From contig NZ_KB907789.1 in the NCBI RefSeq assembly GCF_000382205.1, positions 1,054,001 through 1,118,000 of the forward strand: a stretch of DNA of 64,000 nucleotides. Direction: 5' to 3'. The DNA is from Dyadobacter beijingensis DSM 21582. Lineage in GTDB: Bacteria > Bacteroidota > Bacteroidia > Cytophagales > Spirosomataceae. Shown here one piece after another: positions 33,522 to 41,243 of the stretch; within the stretch, counting starts at the first letter, position 1, and each line of letters starts with the position of its first letter. The position numbers and the translations under genes were made by a program. Under the pieces are notes generated by a model. The model saw nothing but the letters and a program-made list of their open reading frames with translations, was not told the DNA's origin and did not search any database.

Positions 33522-35135
33522 ATGGCCCCCGCAAACACGCACCTCCACATAAACCCTAATGACACTATTCCCGTTTGCCGGACAAGTCCAACGGCGACCG
33601 GGGCCGGTCGGGCCGGATTGATGGACCAGGTACAGGAATTTTTCGGCGGAATTTTCAGTACTTCGGAATGGCCGCCCCGCTGGTACTGCGGCAACTGGTC
33701 CGACTTTCACGGCTGGCTCTACATCGTCTCCGATATACTGATCTGGGCGGCATATTTTCTCATCCCGGTATTTCTCGTCCGGTTTATCATGCGGCGGAAA
33801 GATTTTCCCTTTCCCAAGACGATATGGCTTTTTGGCGCCTTCATCCTGTTCTGCGGTGCCACCCATCTGATCGACGCCCTGATTTTCTGGGTACCTGTTT
33901 ACCGGTTCAGCGCCCTCGTCCGGGCCGGCACGGCGCTGGTGTCGCTCGCCACCGTGTATTACCTCTTCAAAATATTCCCTAATGTACTGCTGCTCAGATC
34001 CGTTGCCGATCTGCAACGGGAGATCGACGAGCGTACCGTCGTGGAGGAGAAACTCGCCGACAGCGAATTCCTGCTCACGGCTGCGGGTAACGTAGGCAAG
34101 CTCGGCGGCTGGGAATACGACCCCGCCACCGGGCAGTTCCGCTGGACGGCCACGTCCCGGAACATCCTGGAAACGGACGAGGCCGATATTCAGGATGAAA
34201 ACGACCTGCTTAAATTTTTCCCCGAGCCCTACCAGCTGATTATCAGGGCCGCCTTGCGCGAATCGATCCAGTTCGGACGGCCGTGGGACCATGAACTGCA
34301 ACTGGTAACCCCGTCGGGAACCCGCAAATGGGTACGCTTTTCGGCCACGCCGCTGCTGAATGCGACAGGCCAGGTGACCAAGATTCGCGGTATCATCATG
34401 GACATCGATCGATATAAATCACTGGAAATCAATCTGGTCAAATCAATCGACCAGATGGCGCAGAAGAATAGCCAGCTGCAAAGCTTCACACATATCCTTT
34501 CGCATAACCTGCGGAACCATTCGAGCAACATCGCGCTGCTTACCGACTTTGTGGACGAATCGACGCTCTCCAAAGACAATGAAGAGCTCTTTCAGAAGAT
34601 CAAAACGGTAGCCAAACACCTGAACGGCACGCTCGACGACCTTTCGCAGGTGATCAAAATCCGTGATAATCACCTGGAAGGCGAAATGCTGGACATGCGC
34701 GAAGTGACCGAGCAGGTGCTCGACGTGCTGGATGAAAGCCTGCACACCAGCCAGGCGCATATAGACCTTGATTTTGAGGAAAAACAAATTTTCTTTCCGC
34801 ACATTTACCTCGAAAGCATTCTCATGAACCTGATTTCGAATGGGATCAAATATAAAAAGGACGGGCAGCACCCGATGATCCGCCTGCGGTTTTACAGGAA
34901 CGAAAGAGGACTAAAAGTACTGGAATACAGCGATCAGGGAAAAGGCATCGACCTGTCGCTGCATGCCGACAAGGTTTTCGGTTTATATAAAACTTTCCAT
35001 AAACATGAAGATGCTCACGGAGTTGGCTTATTTTTGATAAAAAATCAGATCGAAGCCCAGGGCGGGAACATTCAGGTATTCAGTAAAGTCGACGCGGGTA
35101 TTACATTTAAAATCACATTTAACGAAAATGCTTGA
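33522..35135 (+). CDS. Histidine kinase with ethylene-receptor-like transmembrane domain and PAS
   Basis: A 537-residue kinase. Residues about 62-155 contain three membrane helices that match the ethylene-binding domain of plant ETR1: VSDILIWAAYFLIPVFLVRF and FGAFILFCGATHLIDAL. The residues that bind Cu(I) in ETR1 (C65, H69) correspond to C111 and H115, and D25, Y32, P36 and I62 to D71, Y78, P82 and I108, with identical spacing (40 residues from Asp to Cys). A helical linker, a PAS domain (about 180-300), a histidine region (SFTHILSHNLRNHSSNIALL, H328) and an ATPase domain follow. The histidine motif is of the SHNLR type. The gene overlaps a receiver gene by 8 bp. An internal ATG at 33621 could be the true start. 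Ligand binding is inferred. Confidence 0.9.
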   Translation: MAPANTHLHINPNDTIPVCRTSPTATGAGRAGLMDQVQEFFGGIFSTSEWPPRWYCGNWSDFHGWLYIVSDILIWAAYFLIPVFLVRFIMRRKDFPFPKTIWLFGAFILFCGATHLIDALIFWVPVYRFSALVRAGTALVSLATVYYLFKIFPNVLLLRSVADLQREIDERTVVEEKLADSEFLLTAAGNVGKLGGWEYDPATGQFRWTATSRNILETDEADIQDENDLLKFFPEPYQLIIRAALRESIQFGRPWDHELQLVTPSGTRKWVRFSATPLLNATGQVTKIRGIIMDIDRYKSLEINLVKSIDQMAQKNSQLQSFTHILSHNLRNHSSNIALLTDFVDESTLSKDNEELFQKIKTVAKHLNGTLDDLSQVIKIRDNHLEGEMLDMREVTEQVLDVLDESLHTSQAHIDLDFEEKQIFFPHIYLESILMNLISNGIKYKKDGQHPMIRLRFYRNERGLKVLEYSDQGKGIDLSLHADKVFGLYKTFHKHEDAHGVGLFLIKNQIEAQGGNIQVFSKVDAGITFKITFNENA

Positions 35136-35541
35136 AATCCTTTGCGTAGTTGACGACGACAAAATCTTCACTTACCTGCTCAAACGAATCCTGGAAAAAG
35201 CCCGAATAGCCCGCGAAATTATCTTCTTCGAAAACGGCCGCGAGGCCCTCGATTACCTTATCCACCACGAGGGAGATGCATTGAAATTACCTCAACTGAT
35301 ATTGCTGGACATTAATATGCCGATCCTCGACGGCTGGCAGTTCCTGCACGAATACGGCAAACTGAAACCAAGTGCGCCCAACCCCATTTCCATTTGTATG
35401 ATGAGCTCGTCGTCCGATTTGGAGGACTACGACCGTGCAATGGGCTCCGGCCATGTGATGGATTACCTGCAAAAACCGGTACAAATACCGTCGCTGCGGG
35501 TTGTTACCGAGCGTGTGCTCTCATTTGTTAGCCCGAAATAG
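35128..35541 (+). CDS. Single-domain response regulator
   Basis: A 137-residue receiver without output domain, of the Rcp1-like type. Acidic pocket D9-D11, phospho-acceptor D61 in LILLDINMPILDGWQF, S93/S94 and K116 are all present. Its start overlaps the kinase gene by 8 bp, so it is the obvious phosphate acceptor of the ethylene-receptor-like kinase. Without DNA-binding domain it must act through protein contacts or a phosphorelay. Confidence 0.93.
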   Translation: MLEILCVVDDDKIFTYLLKRILEKARIAREIIFFENGREALDYLIHHEGDALKLPQLILLDINMPILDGWQFLHEYGKLKPSAPNPISICMMSSSSDLEDYDRAMGSGHVMDYLQKPVQIPSLRVVTERVLSFVSPK

Positions 35542-35585
35542 CGGTGGACCCGCTATTTTTGTTTTGTAACCAAAATTGATCCGCC

Positions 35586-36680
35586 CTGCCTTTCCGTATC
35601 CTGATAGCGCCGCTGGACTGGGGACTGGGACACGCCACGCGCTGCATCCCCGTCATCCGGTATCTCATTGAAAGAGGATGCGACGTCACGATCGCCGCTT
35701 CCGGCCCGACGGCACTGTTGCTGAAAAACAATTTTCCGCATTTGCCGCAGCTCGATCTGCCCGGCTATCAGATCGCGTATAGCCGAAGCGGTGGCACATT
35801 CACGGCAAAAATCGTCTCTCAAATCCCGAAAATCCTGCGCGCGATCCGGCGTGAGCGCCAATGGCTGCGCCAAATGCAGGGCATCCACCGGTTCGACCTG
35901 GTCATTTCGGACAACCGTTATGGCCTGAAAATTAATGGGCTGAAATCGGTGATCATGACGCATCAGCTGAATATCCTTACCGGCTTCGGCACCGGCGCCG
36001 ACGGGCTCCTGCGCCGGCTGCATGAAAGCATTCTGGAAAAATTCGATGCGTGCTGGATTGTGGACCAGGCGGAACACGGGCTGGCCGGCAGGTTATCGCA
36101 CCCCCGCCGCATTCCTGACAATGCGGATTATATAGGGTTGCTATCTCAATTACAACCATACGCGAACAGGGCACAAATACTTCCCGACCGCATTCTCGTT
36201 CTGCTTTCCGGTCCGGAACCAATGCGGGGGATTTTGGAAGAGAAAGTCCTCCGACAGGCTGCGCGCATAGCAGGTTACCATTTCCATATCATTGCCGGAA
36301 ACCCTTCCGGCGTGGCACCGGCGCACCTTCCAGCGCACATCACGTACGCTACGCACGCGAACGCCGAAGAACTCGCCGCGGCATTATCGGCGGCGGGGCT
36401 GGTCATTTGCCGGAGCGGCTATTCTACACTGATGGATTTGGTGTTTTTAGGGAAAAAAGCATTGCTGATCCCGACGCCGGGCCAGTCGGAGCAGGAGTAT
36501 CTGGGACAACATTTACAAATGCAGGGGATTGCATTAAGCAGAAGGGAAACTGCATTGGATTTGGCAAAAGATATTCCCGATGCATTGGGTTACCCGGGTT
36601 TCGGGCAGGCAGCCTACGGGGACAACATGCGACTGATGCAGGACGCGATCGACAAAATACTGGCCCAGGCTAAAAATTGA
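35586..36680 (+). CDS. GT-B glycosyltransferase (MurG-like), non-ATG start
   Basis: A roughly 364-residue glycosyltransferase. The conserved N-terminal stretch RILIAPLDWGLGHATRCIPV is encoded from 35595 on, but the frame has no ATG before 35760; it opens after a TGA at 35577-35579. CTG at 35586 is the likeliest start codon, the alternative being a sequence error or frameshift just upstream. A TTG at 35718 would cut off the Rossmann start and is rejected. The C-terminal half has the donor-binding pattern (LVICRSGYSTLMDLVFLGKK, then IPTPGQSEQEYLGQHLQ). It likely transfers a sugar from a nucleotide donor to a lipid or glycan. It follows the receiver gene by 44 bp. Confidence 0.82.
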   Translation: MPFRILIAPLDWGLGHATRCIPVIRYLIERGCDVTIAASGPTALLLKNNFPHLPQLDLPGYQIAYSRSGGTFTAKIVSQIPKILRAIRRERQWLRQMQGIHRFDLVISDNRYGLKINGLKSVIMTHQLNILTGFGTGADGLLRRLHESILEKFDACWIVDQAEHGLAGRLSHPRRIPDNADYIGLLSQLQPYANRAQILPDRILVLLSGPEPMRGILEEKVLRQAARIAGYHFHIIAGNPSGVAPAHLPAHITYATHANAEELAAALSAAGLVICRSGYSTLMDLVFLGKKALLIPTPGQSEQEYLGQHLQMQGIALSRRETALDLAKDIPDALGYPGFGQAAYGDNMRLMQDAIDKILAQAKN

Positions 36681-36689
36681 TTTACACAA

Positions 36690-36721
36690 AAAACCGGGGC
36701 ACCACTTACCGTAATGCCCCG
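36690..36721 (-). terminator. Intrinsic terminator of the EamA transporter gene
   Basis: Stem CGGGGCA / TGCCCCG (36695-36701 and 36715-36721) with a 13-nt loop; on the minus strand it is followed by a T-rich run. It starts 10 bp past the stop of the EamA gene and may also serve the convergent glycosyltransferase gene. Confidence 0.72.
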
Positions 36722-36730
36722 ATGAGTTTG

Positions 36731-37630
36731 CTAGCGGCCTGCTACCGCCATAGGCCCGGCATTCCGGTGCGCACGCACGACGCGCAGCATTTGAAACACC
36801 ACCGACAAGATAATCAGCGCCAGCCCCAGGTAGAACGACCAGCGCAGTTCCTGGTTTTCATGGTAAATAACGATGGCGAGAATGATCGTGTAGACGGGTT
36901 CGAGATTTAAACTGAGGTTCACCGTAAATGCCGAAATGCGCAGCAAAGCCTGCGTTTGCAGCATATACAATACGACCGTGCAGAAAAACGCCAGCAACAC
37001 CAGGTACCCGAAATCCGACCAGGACGGCACAAATGTAATGACCGGGAAAAAGTAAAAATACAGCGGCATGAACAGCGTCAGCGCCAATGCCCCGCCCACC
37101 ATCGAATATACGGTGGCCGTTTCGCTTTTAAATGAATGCGCCAGCCGCTCGTTCGTGATCATGTACAGCGACCCCAACGCGGAAGAAACCACACCCAGCG
37201 CAATGCCTGCGCGGTACCGGGAGTCGAAACTAAAAATCAATGCGATACCTGAGAGCGTAAGCAGGCTCAGCAGTAATTCCGACGCGACAAACCGCTTGGG
37301 GTTGATCAGCGGCGAGAAAACGGCCGTAAAGAACCCGGTCAGCGAAAAGCAGACGACGCCTACCGAAATGTTGGAATACTTGATACTCCCGTAAAAGAAG
37401 ATCCAATGCAGCCCGAGGAACAGCCCGGTGAGGGAAGCGCGGCCAAAATCGGCGAATGAAATGCGTTCGAGCTTTTTGGTGGCTGCCAGGATAAGTAGCA
37501 TCAGGATTCCCGCCAGCCAGATGCGGTACCAGGCCAGGAGGCCTTCGTTAACCGTAATCAGTTTGCCGAAAATACCGGTAAAACCGGCCAGAATAATCGC
37601 TATGTGCAGTTTGATGAAAGCTTGCTTCAT
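36731..37630 (-). CDS. EamA-family (DMT) metabolite transporter
   Basis: A 299-residue protein with ten predicted membrane helices in two EamA repeats (about 8-140 and 150-290), the usual drug/metabolite transporter layout. It starts MKQAFIKLHIAIILAGFTGI and has GLLAWYRIWLAGILMLLILA as the typical first-repeat segment. Members export amino acids, purines or similar small molecules. A 250-nt leader with a small proline-ending open reading frame precedes it (37817-37867), which hints at regulation by an amino acid or by ribosome stalling. Confidence 0.92.
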   Translation of the reverse strand: MKQAFIKLHIAIILAGFTGIFGKLITVNEGLLAWYRIWLAGILMLLILAATKKLERISFADFGRASLTGLFLGLHWIFFYGSIKYSNISVGVVCFSLTGFFTAVFSPLINPKRFVASELLLSLLTLSGIALIFSFDSRYRAGIALGVVSSALGSLYMITNERLAHSFKSETATVYSMVGGALALTLFMPLYFYFFPVITFVPSWSDFGYLVLLAFFCTVVLYMLQTQALLRISAFTVNLSLNLEPVYTIILAIVIYHENQELRWSFYLGLALIILSVVFQMLRVVRAHRNAGPMAVAGR

Positions 37631-37816
37631 TGGAATATTTGTTCAAAAAGGATAAAAAACAGATATCGGAGCGCCGCATGACAGCGCAAACCGGTTAAGC
37701 GTAAACCCGCGGAGGGTTTTGGCCCAACAACCTTCATGAACAATGGTGACTGGTAATAGTAAAATTGCCTCCCAAAAAACAGGAAGTACCAAGCCCGGTG
37801 CCGGTCGTTAAGCCGA

Positions 37817-37867
37817 TCAGGCTACCGGAGGAGGCGAAATGCTGAAAAGAAGACGATTCTTGGACAT
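37817..37867 (-). promoter_or_regulatory. Candidate leader peptide before the EamA transporter gene
   Basis: The minus strand carries a 16-codon frame, MSKNRLLFSISPPPVA, stop TGA at 37817-37819. It lies about 20 nt after a good promoter (37887-37917) and 186 nt before the transporter start. The three proline codons (CCT CCT CCG) contain GCCTCC (37830-37835), which can pair with GGAGGC further down the leader (37767-37772), just before a short T run. This is the arrangement of an attenuator, where ribosome position decides the RNA fold. No family is known to me; the peptide itself may or may not matter. Confidence 0.45.
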
Positions 37868-37886
37868 GGTATTTGAAAGTGTCGGA

Positions 37887-37917
37887 CGAAAATAGTGGAA
37901 TATCCCCGGAAGCACAA
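37887..37917 (-). promoter_or_regulatory. Promoter of the EamA leader transcript
   Basis: On the minus strand TTG (37915-37917), 20 bp, then TATTTTCG (37887-37894), one mismatch from TAnnTTTG. Transcription would start near 37880, giving a leader of about 250 nt. Confidence 0.5.
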
Positions 37918-38019
37918 CCGAATGCCTGATTTTATGCCGCCAGATCAATGATATCGTATAATCTTACCATTTTTTTGGCTTTATTTACCTCCGCATTTTA
38001 CAACAATACGAAAGGAAAT

Positions 38020-38586
38020 TTGGGCAGATTTTTATCACTCCTGCTTTTGGGACTATTGCTTTACAACATGATGGGCTATCCGGTGCTCTACTTGTTGGAG
38101 GAGCGGTATGTGCCTACCGCAGCAAGCCCGGAACACATCGAACGCAGCGCCTATTCCCGTGATATCGTCGTGAAAGTGCCGGTGTCCCTGCCTTACCAGA
38201 CCAGCTGGTCGCACCCGGAACCTTCGGAAGGGAAAATTGAGCATGAGGGCGACTACTACCAGATCCGCACGCAGCAGCTCGTGAACGACACCATGTATGT
38301 GTACTGCGAGTACGACCAGAATGCCCGCGACCGGTATATGGAACTGGTGAACCACGTCCAGGACGAGCTGGAACGGCCCACCCCGAAAAACCACGCCAAA
38401 TTGCTCAAAACCATGCTGAAAGAGTTCATGTCTTCGCCAGGCAGGCATGTCTTTTTTGTGATGGAATGGATCGAATCAAATTCATCGGCAACAGACCAAT
38501 ACAACGACCCCGTTTCGGAAACCCACCCGGATGTACAGGCCCCTCCGCCCGATTCATTATTGATCTCCTCGTTTTCAATCCGATAG
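38020..38586 (+). CDS. Small membrane-anchored protein, paralogue of 61822-62370
   Basis: A 188-residue protein if it starts at TTG 38020. The choice rests on alignment with the paralogue at 61822 (GTG start): GRFLSLLLLGLLLYNMMGY against HRLLATFLLGLLTYNMIGY fits without gaps from the start codons. An ATG at 37948 in frame would add 24 residues. One N-terminal helix (about 4-24) anchors an extracytoplasmic domain with the shared stretches YYQIRTQQLVNDTMYVYCEY and RHVFFVMEW, and a PPPDS tail. Function unknown; both copies sit directly upstream of an outer membrane protein gene. Confidence 0.72.
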   Translation: MGRFLSLLLLGLLLYNMMGYPVLYLLEERYVPTAASPEHIERSAYSRDIVVKVPVSLPYQTSWSHPEPSEGKIEHEGDYYQIRTQQLVNDTMYVYCEYDQNARDRYMELVNHVQDELERPTPKNHAKLLKTMLKEFMSSPGRHVFFVMEWIESNSSATDQYNDPVSETHPDVQAPPPDSLLISSFSIR

Positions 38587-38655
38587 CCCTGCCCCCGCGG
38601 CCCGACCGCTATTGATTTACCATCTCAACATCGGGAAAAATTCACCAGATCAGTA

Positions 38656-39771
38656 ATGAAAAAACTATTATACCTCGCAGCCGCAGGGGCAATAAGCCTT
38701 TGCGCCACTCAACGTACATTTTCACAAGGCTGCGTCGCCATTCGCGGCACTGGCAATGCGTGCATGATCGCCCATGCCGACAGCAGCGACCAGAAACAAT
38801 GGATCGTCAGCGCCAGTACGCGCTATTTCAAATCGTTCCGACACTTTTCCGGGCCTAACGAAAATAAAGAGAGGCTCGAACTCCACACGGAGGTAATTAA
38901 CCACACGGCTTCGCTCGATATCAACGTCATGCGCGTCCTGAACGACAGATGGTCATTGATGGTCGACCTTCCGATCATTTCCAATGCCCGTTCGTCCCTG
39001 TACGAGCACGGGCTTATCAATGGCAGCAACAAGTTCAACGAGCGCCACAGCATGCACTCATTCGGCATCGGCGACCTGCGCATTGCGGCCTACCACTGGC
39101 TTTTCGATCCTAAAAAGAGCGTTCGCGGGAATGTCCAGCTCGGCTTGGGCATTAAGCTGCCTACCGGCGACTACAAGTATGAGGACTACTGGTATAATGT
39201 GGGTGCCAACGGCACGAAGGAGTTGCGTACCGTCGACCAGTCGATCCAGCTTGGCGACGGCGGCACGGGCGTTACCGTGGAGTTGAACACCTATTATAAC
39301 ATCTTCCACAATTTCGGCGTATACGGCAACTTCTTTTATCTGATCAACCCGCGCGAGCAGAACGGCGTCCGCACCTACCGCGAAACGCTGTCGCCCAGGC
39401 TTGCCAACGAGGCTATCATGAGCGTCCCCGACCAGTTTATGGCACGCGGCGGTTTCAGCTACTCGCTCAATGCGGTCGCCAGGGGCTGGGCCGTAGCGGC
39501 CGGCGCTCGGCTGGAAGGTATCCCCGTCCACGACCTCATCGGCGGCAGCGGCGACTTTCGCCGTCCGGGATTCGTGTGGAGCGTAGAACCGGGCCTTACC
39601 TATTCGGGCAGGAAATTCAGCTTTTTCGCCACGGTACCCGTTGCATTTTTCAGGAACCGCACGCAGAGTGTAACCGACAAGGCGTATTCGGACAAAACCG
39701 GCACCTTCGTGCGCGGCGATGCGGCGTTCGCGGATTACTCGGTGAATGCAGGGGTTTCTTTCAAGTTTTAG
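38656..39771 (+). CDS. Outer membrane beta-barrel protein
   Basis: A 371-residue protein with a signal peptide (about 1-24, ending RTFSQ) followed by GCVAIRGTGNACM, with two cysteines, and then alternating strands with aromatic girdles, ending in a terminal strand VNAGVSFKF. The repeated pattern (RWSLMVDLPIISNARS, GLGIKLPTGDYKYEDYWYNV) resembles the transporter-like barrels once named after the meta-pathway of phenol degradation. It lies 69 bp after the small membrane protein gene. Substrate unknown; neighbours suggest a metal or redox context. Confidence 0.82.
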   Translation: MKKLLYLAAAGAISLCATQRTFSQGCVAIRGTGNACMIAHADSSDQKQWIVSASTRYFKSFRHFSGPNENKERLELHTEVINHTASLDINVMRVLNDRWSLMVDLPIISNARSSLYEHGLINGSNKFNERHSMHSFGIGDLRIAAYHWLFDPKKSVRGNVQLGLGIKLPTGDYKYEDYWYNVGANGTKELRTVDQSIQLGDGGTGVTVELNTYYNIFHNFGVYGNFFYLINPREQNGVRTYRETLSPRLANEAIMSVPDQFMARGGFSYSLNAVARGWAVAAGARLEGIPVHDLIGGSGDFRRPGFVWSVEPGLTYSGRKFSFFATVPVAFFRNRTQSVTDKAYSDKTGTFVRGDAAFADYSVNAGVSFKF

Positions 39772-39790
39772 GTTAATTTTTTATTATATC

Positions 39791-39829
39791 AAAAAGCCAA
39801 ACGCGCAGGTAGTGCACGTTTGGCTTTTT
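39791..39829. terminator. Bidirectional intrinsic terminator
   Basis: A perfect 13-bp stem (AAAAAGCCAAACG / CGTTTGGCTTTTT) with a 13-nt loop lies between convergent genes, with T runs on both strands. Its right arm ends at the last base of the Sco gene stop codon. Confidence 0.9.
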
Positions 39830-40467
39830 TACTGGGCATATTCTTTCAGCAGCGTACGGATGTCGCGGATGAGCTCGTAGGTGCCCTCGTCGGTGGTGCC
39901 GTCGTACATGCCTCTAATGTGCCGGTCCTTATCGAGCAGCACGAAATGCCCGCTGTGGAGGAAGCCGCCGGGAGATTTGGCGTCTTCGGCGGCGGTAATA
40001 AGGTAATGCTGCTGTCCTATTTCGTAAATTTTTTCCCGGTCGCCGGTCACAAACTGCCAGGTTGCATTGCTCACGCCCAGGTCGTTGGAATACGTCTTGA
40101 GCACGGCCGGCGTATCGTGTTCCGGGTCTATGGTATGGGAAAGAATGCGGACATCGGGATTATCCTTCACCTCGTCGTACACTTTGAGCATGTTCTTTTT
40201 CATGACCGGGCAAATGGTGGGGCAGGTCGTGAAGAAGAAATCGGCAACGTAGATTTTACCTTTGAAATCCGCTTCCGTCACCGGGCGGTTGTCCTGGTTG
40301 GTAAATGCAAACGGCGGGATCGCCGGGTAATCCAGTTCCTCCACCTCCTGTCCGTCGACGGTTTTAACCACCTTTTCAGGTTCGCCCATGTAAGGCAATC
40401 TTTTATTGTCGCAGGCCACAGCTGCGGCCATTGAGGCTATGAGCAATAGTTTGAATAGCAATTTCAT
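39829..40467 (-). CDS. Sco1/SenC-family copper chaperone or thiol protein, lipoprotein
   Basis: A 212-residue protein starting MKLLFKLLLIASMAAAVACD at 40467; a longer start at 40494 would precede the signal sequence and is rejected. The lipobox AVAC gives a lipidated C19. The thioredoxin-like domain has the copper-binding CPTIC motif (C82, C86) and the distal histidine in LHSGH (H171 or H174). Sco proteins deliver copper to the CuA site of cytochrome oxidase or reduce its thiols. The gene follows a CxxxC membrane protein gene on the same strand (141 bp gap). Confidence 0.93.
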   Translation of the reverse strand: MKLLFKLLLIASMAAAVACDNKRLPYMGEPEKVVKTVDGQEVEELDYPAIPPFAFTNQDNRPVTEADFKGKIYVADFFFTTCPTICPVMKKNMLKVYDEVKDNPDVRILSHTIDPEHDTPAVLKTYSNDLGVSNATWQFVTGDREKIYEIGQQHYLITAAEDAKSPGGFLHSGHFVLLDKDRHIRGMYDGTTDEGTYELIRDIRTLLKEYAQ

Positions 40468-40608
40468 AGAAAAAATAAATACAGCGGCATCCATGCGGGA
40501 TTGCGCAGGCAGATGCCGAAACAGCCGTGCTTTACGAGCAATGCGACTGTCGCGTTGAAAAGATAATGGGATGATGAACCGGCTGGTTACCGGCAGAAAA
40601 GTGCAGAT

Positions 40609-41001
40609 TTATACCAGCGGCGGATGAAAAATATCCGTAGCGGAAATGCGCGAAAAAAATGGGGAAAAGTAATCGTAGGAAACGGCCGGCGGTGTTTCGA
40701 AATACTCCGGCACGGTGAAAACGAACGGCTTACGGGTATCCATGACCTGATAAAGCAGCTGGGCCATGTAAGTTTGCTCAGCCCGGCGTTCGTCCTGGTT
40801 TTTGGCGTCGACCACCCGCTTTGCAAGATAGCATTGCCCCTCGCAGACGACGATCGGGTTATCGCGGTTCACGCAGAGATTGGCGATAATATACTCCTTC
40901 CGCAACTCGTAATCCAGGTATACCAGCGGAATCACCCACGCTTTGACAAGCATAAGAAGCGTAAAGCCCAGCGTGATCCATTGTTTTCCGAAAGCCTTCA
41001 A
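40609..41001 (-). CDS. Small membrane protein with CEGQCYL motif
   Basis: A 130-residue protein if it starts at TTG 41001 (MKAFGKQWITLGFTLLMLVK), which puts the membrane helix (about 8-28) at the N-terminus; an ATG at 41094 would add 31 residues of poor quality. After the helix come LCVN (C43) and CEGQC (C53, C57), then a polar helix and a variable tail. I know this as a frequent Bacteroidota hypothetical family with a CxGxC motif near copper or TonB-receptor genes; the cysteines could bind metal or form a disulfide. Neighbouring Sco protein supports a copper or redox role, as inference. Confidence 0.72.
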   Translation of the reverse strand: MKAFGKQWITLGFTLLMLVKAWVIPLVYLDYELRKEYIIANLCVNRDNPIVVCEGQCYLAKRVVDAKNQDERRAEQTYMAQLLYQVMDTRKPFVFTVPEYFETPPAVSYDYFSPFFSRISATDIFHPPLV

Positions 41002-41095
41002 AGCGAATTGCAGGTAAAAAATGCACCGCAAAGCTAACGCCCGAAACCCGACATAACAAATACCCCAAGCACCCCCAAAACACTCCACACCCATA

Positions 41096-41170
41096 CCTCC
41101 CTTCTTCCCTTCCTATCCTTCCTACCCTTGCTCCTTCCCCTTTCCTCGCCTCTCTCCTTTCCTCCTTTTC
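41096..41170. repeat. Polypyrimidine tract
   Basis: Of 75 bases on the plus strand 71 are C or T (exceptions at 41115, 41124, 41130 and 41148), with CCTT-type units. On the minus strand it is a GA-rich stretch in front of the CEGQC gene. It lies between the divergent CEGQC and TetR genes. Confidence 0.85.
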
Positions 41171-41192
41171 AAAAAATATTTCAAATTTTATT

Positions 41193-41223
41193 TTGTACCA
41201 TTTAGTAAAGTATTATATCTTTG
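41193..41223 (+). promoter_or_regulatory. Promoter of the TetR gene
   Basis: TTG at 41193-41195, 20 bp, TATCTTTG at 41216-41223: a full match to the Bacteroidota consensus. The start codon is 20 bp downstream. The putative operator lies inside the spacer. Confidence 0.75.
41194..41209. promoter_or_regulatory. Putative TetR operator, autoregulatory copy
   Basis: TGTACCATTTAGTAAA shares 14 of 16 bases with TGTACCATATAGTACA at 41845-41860 in front of the OsmC gene. It overlaps the -33 element and spacer of the TetR promoter, so binding would block RNA polymerase. Confidence 0.6.
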
Positions 41224-41243
41224 TAACATCAAACAAGGAAACA

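Noticed and set aside
33438..34301. 287-codon minus-strand frame at the ethylene-receptor-like kinase
   Set aside because: Overlaps the whole membrane and PAS part of a well-supported gene and shows no family features.
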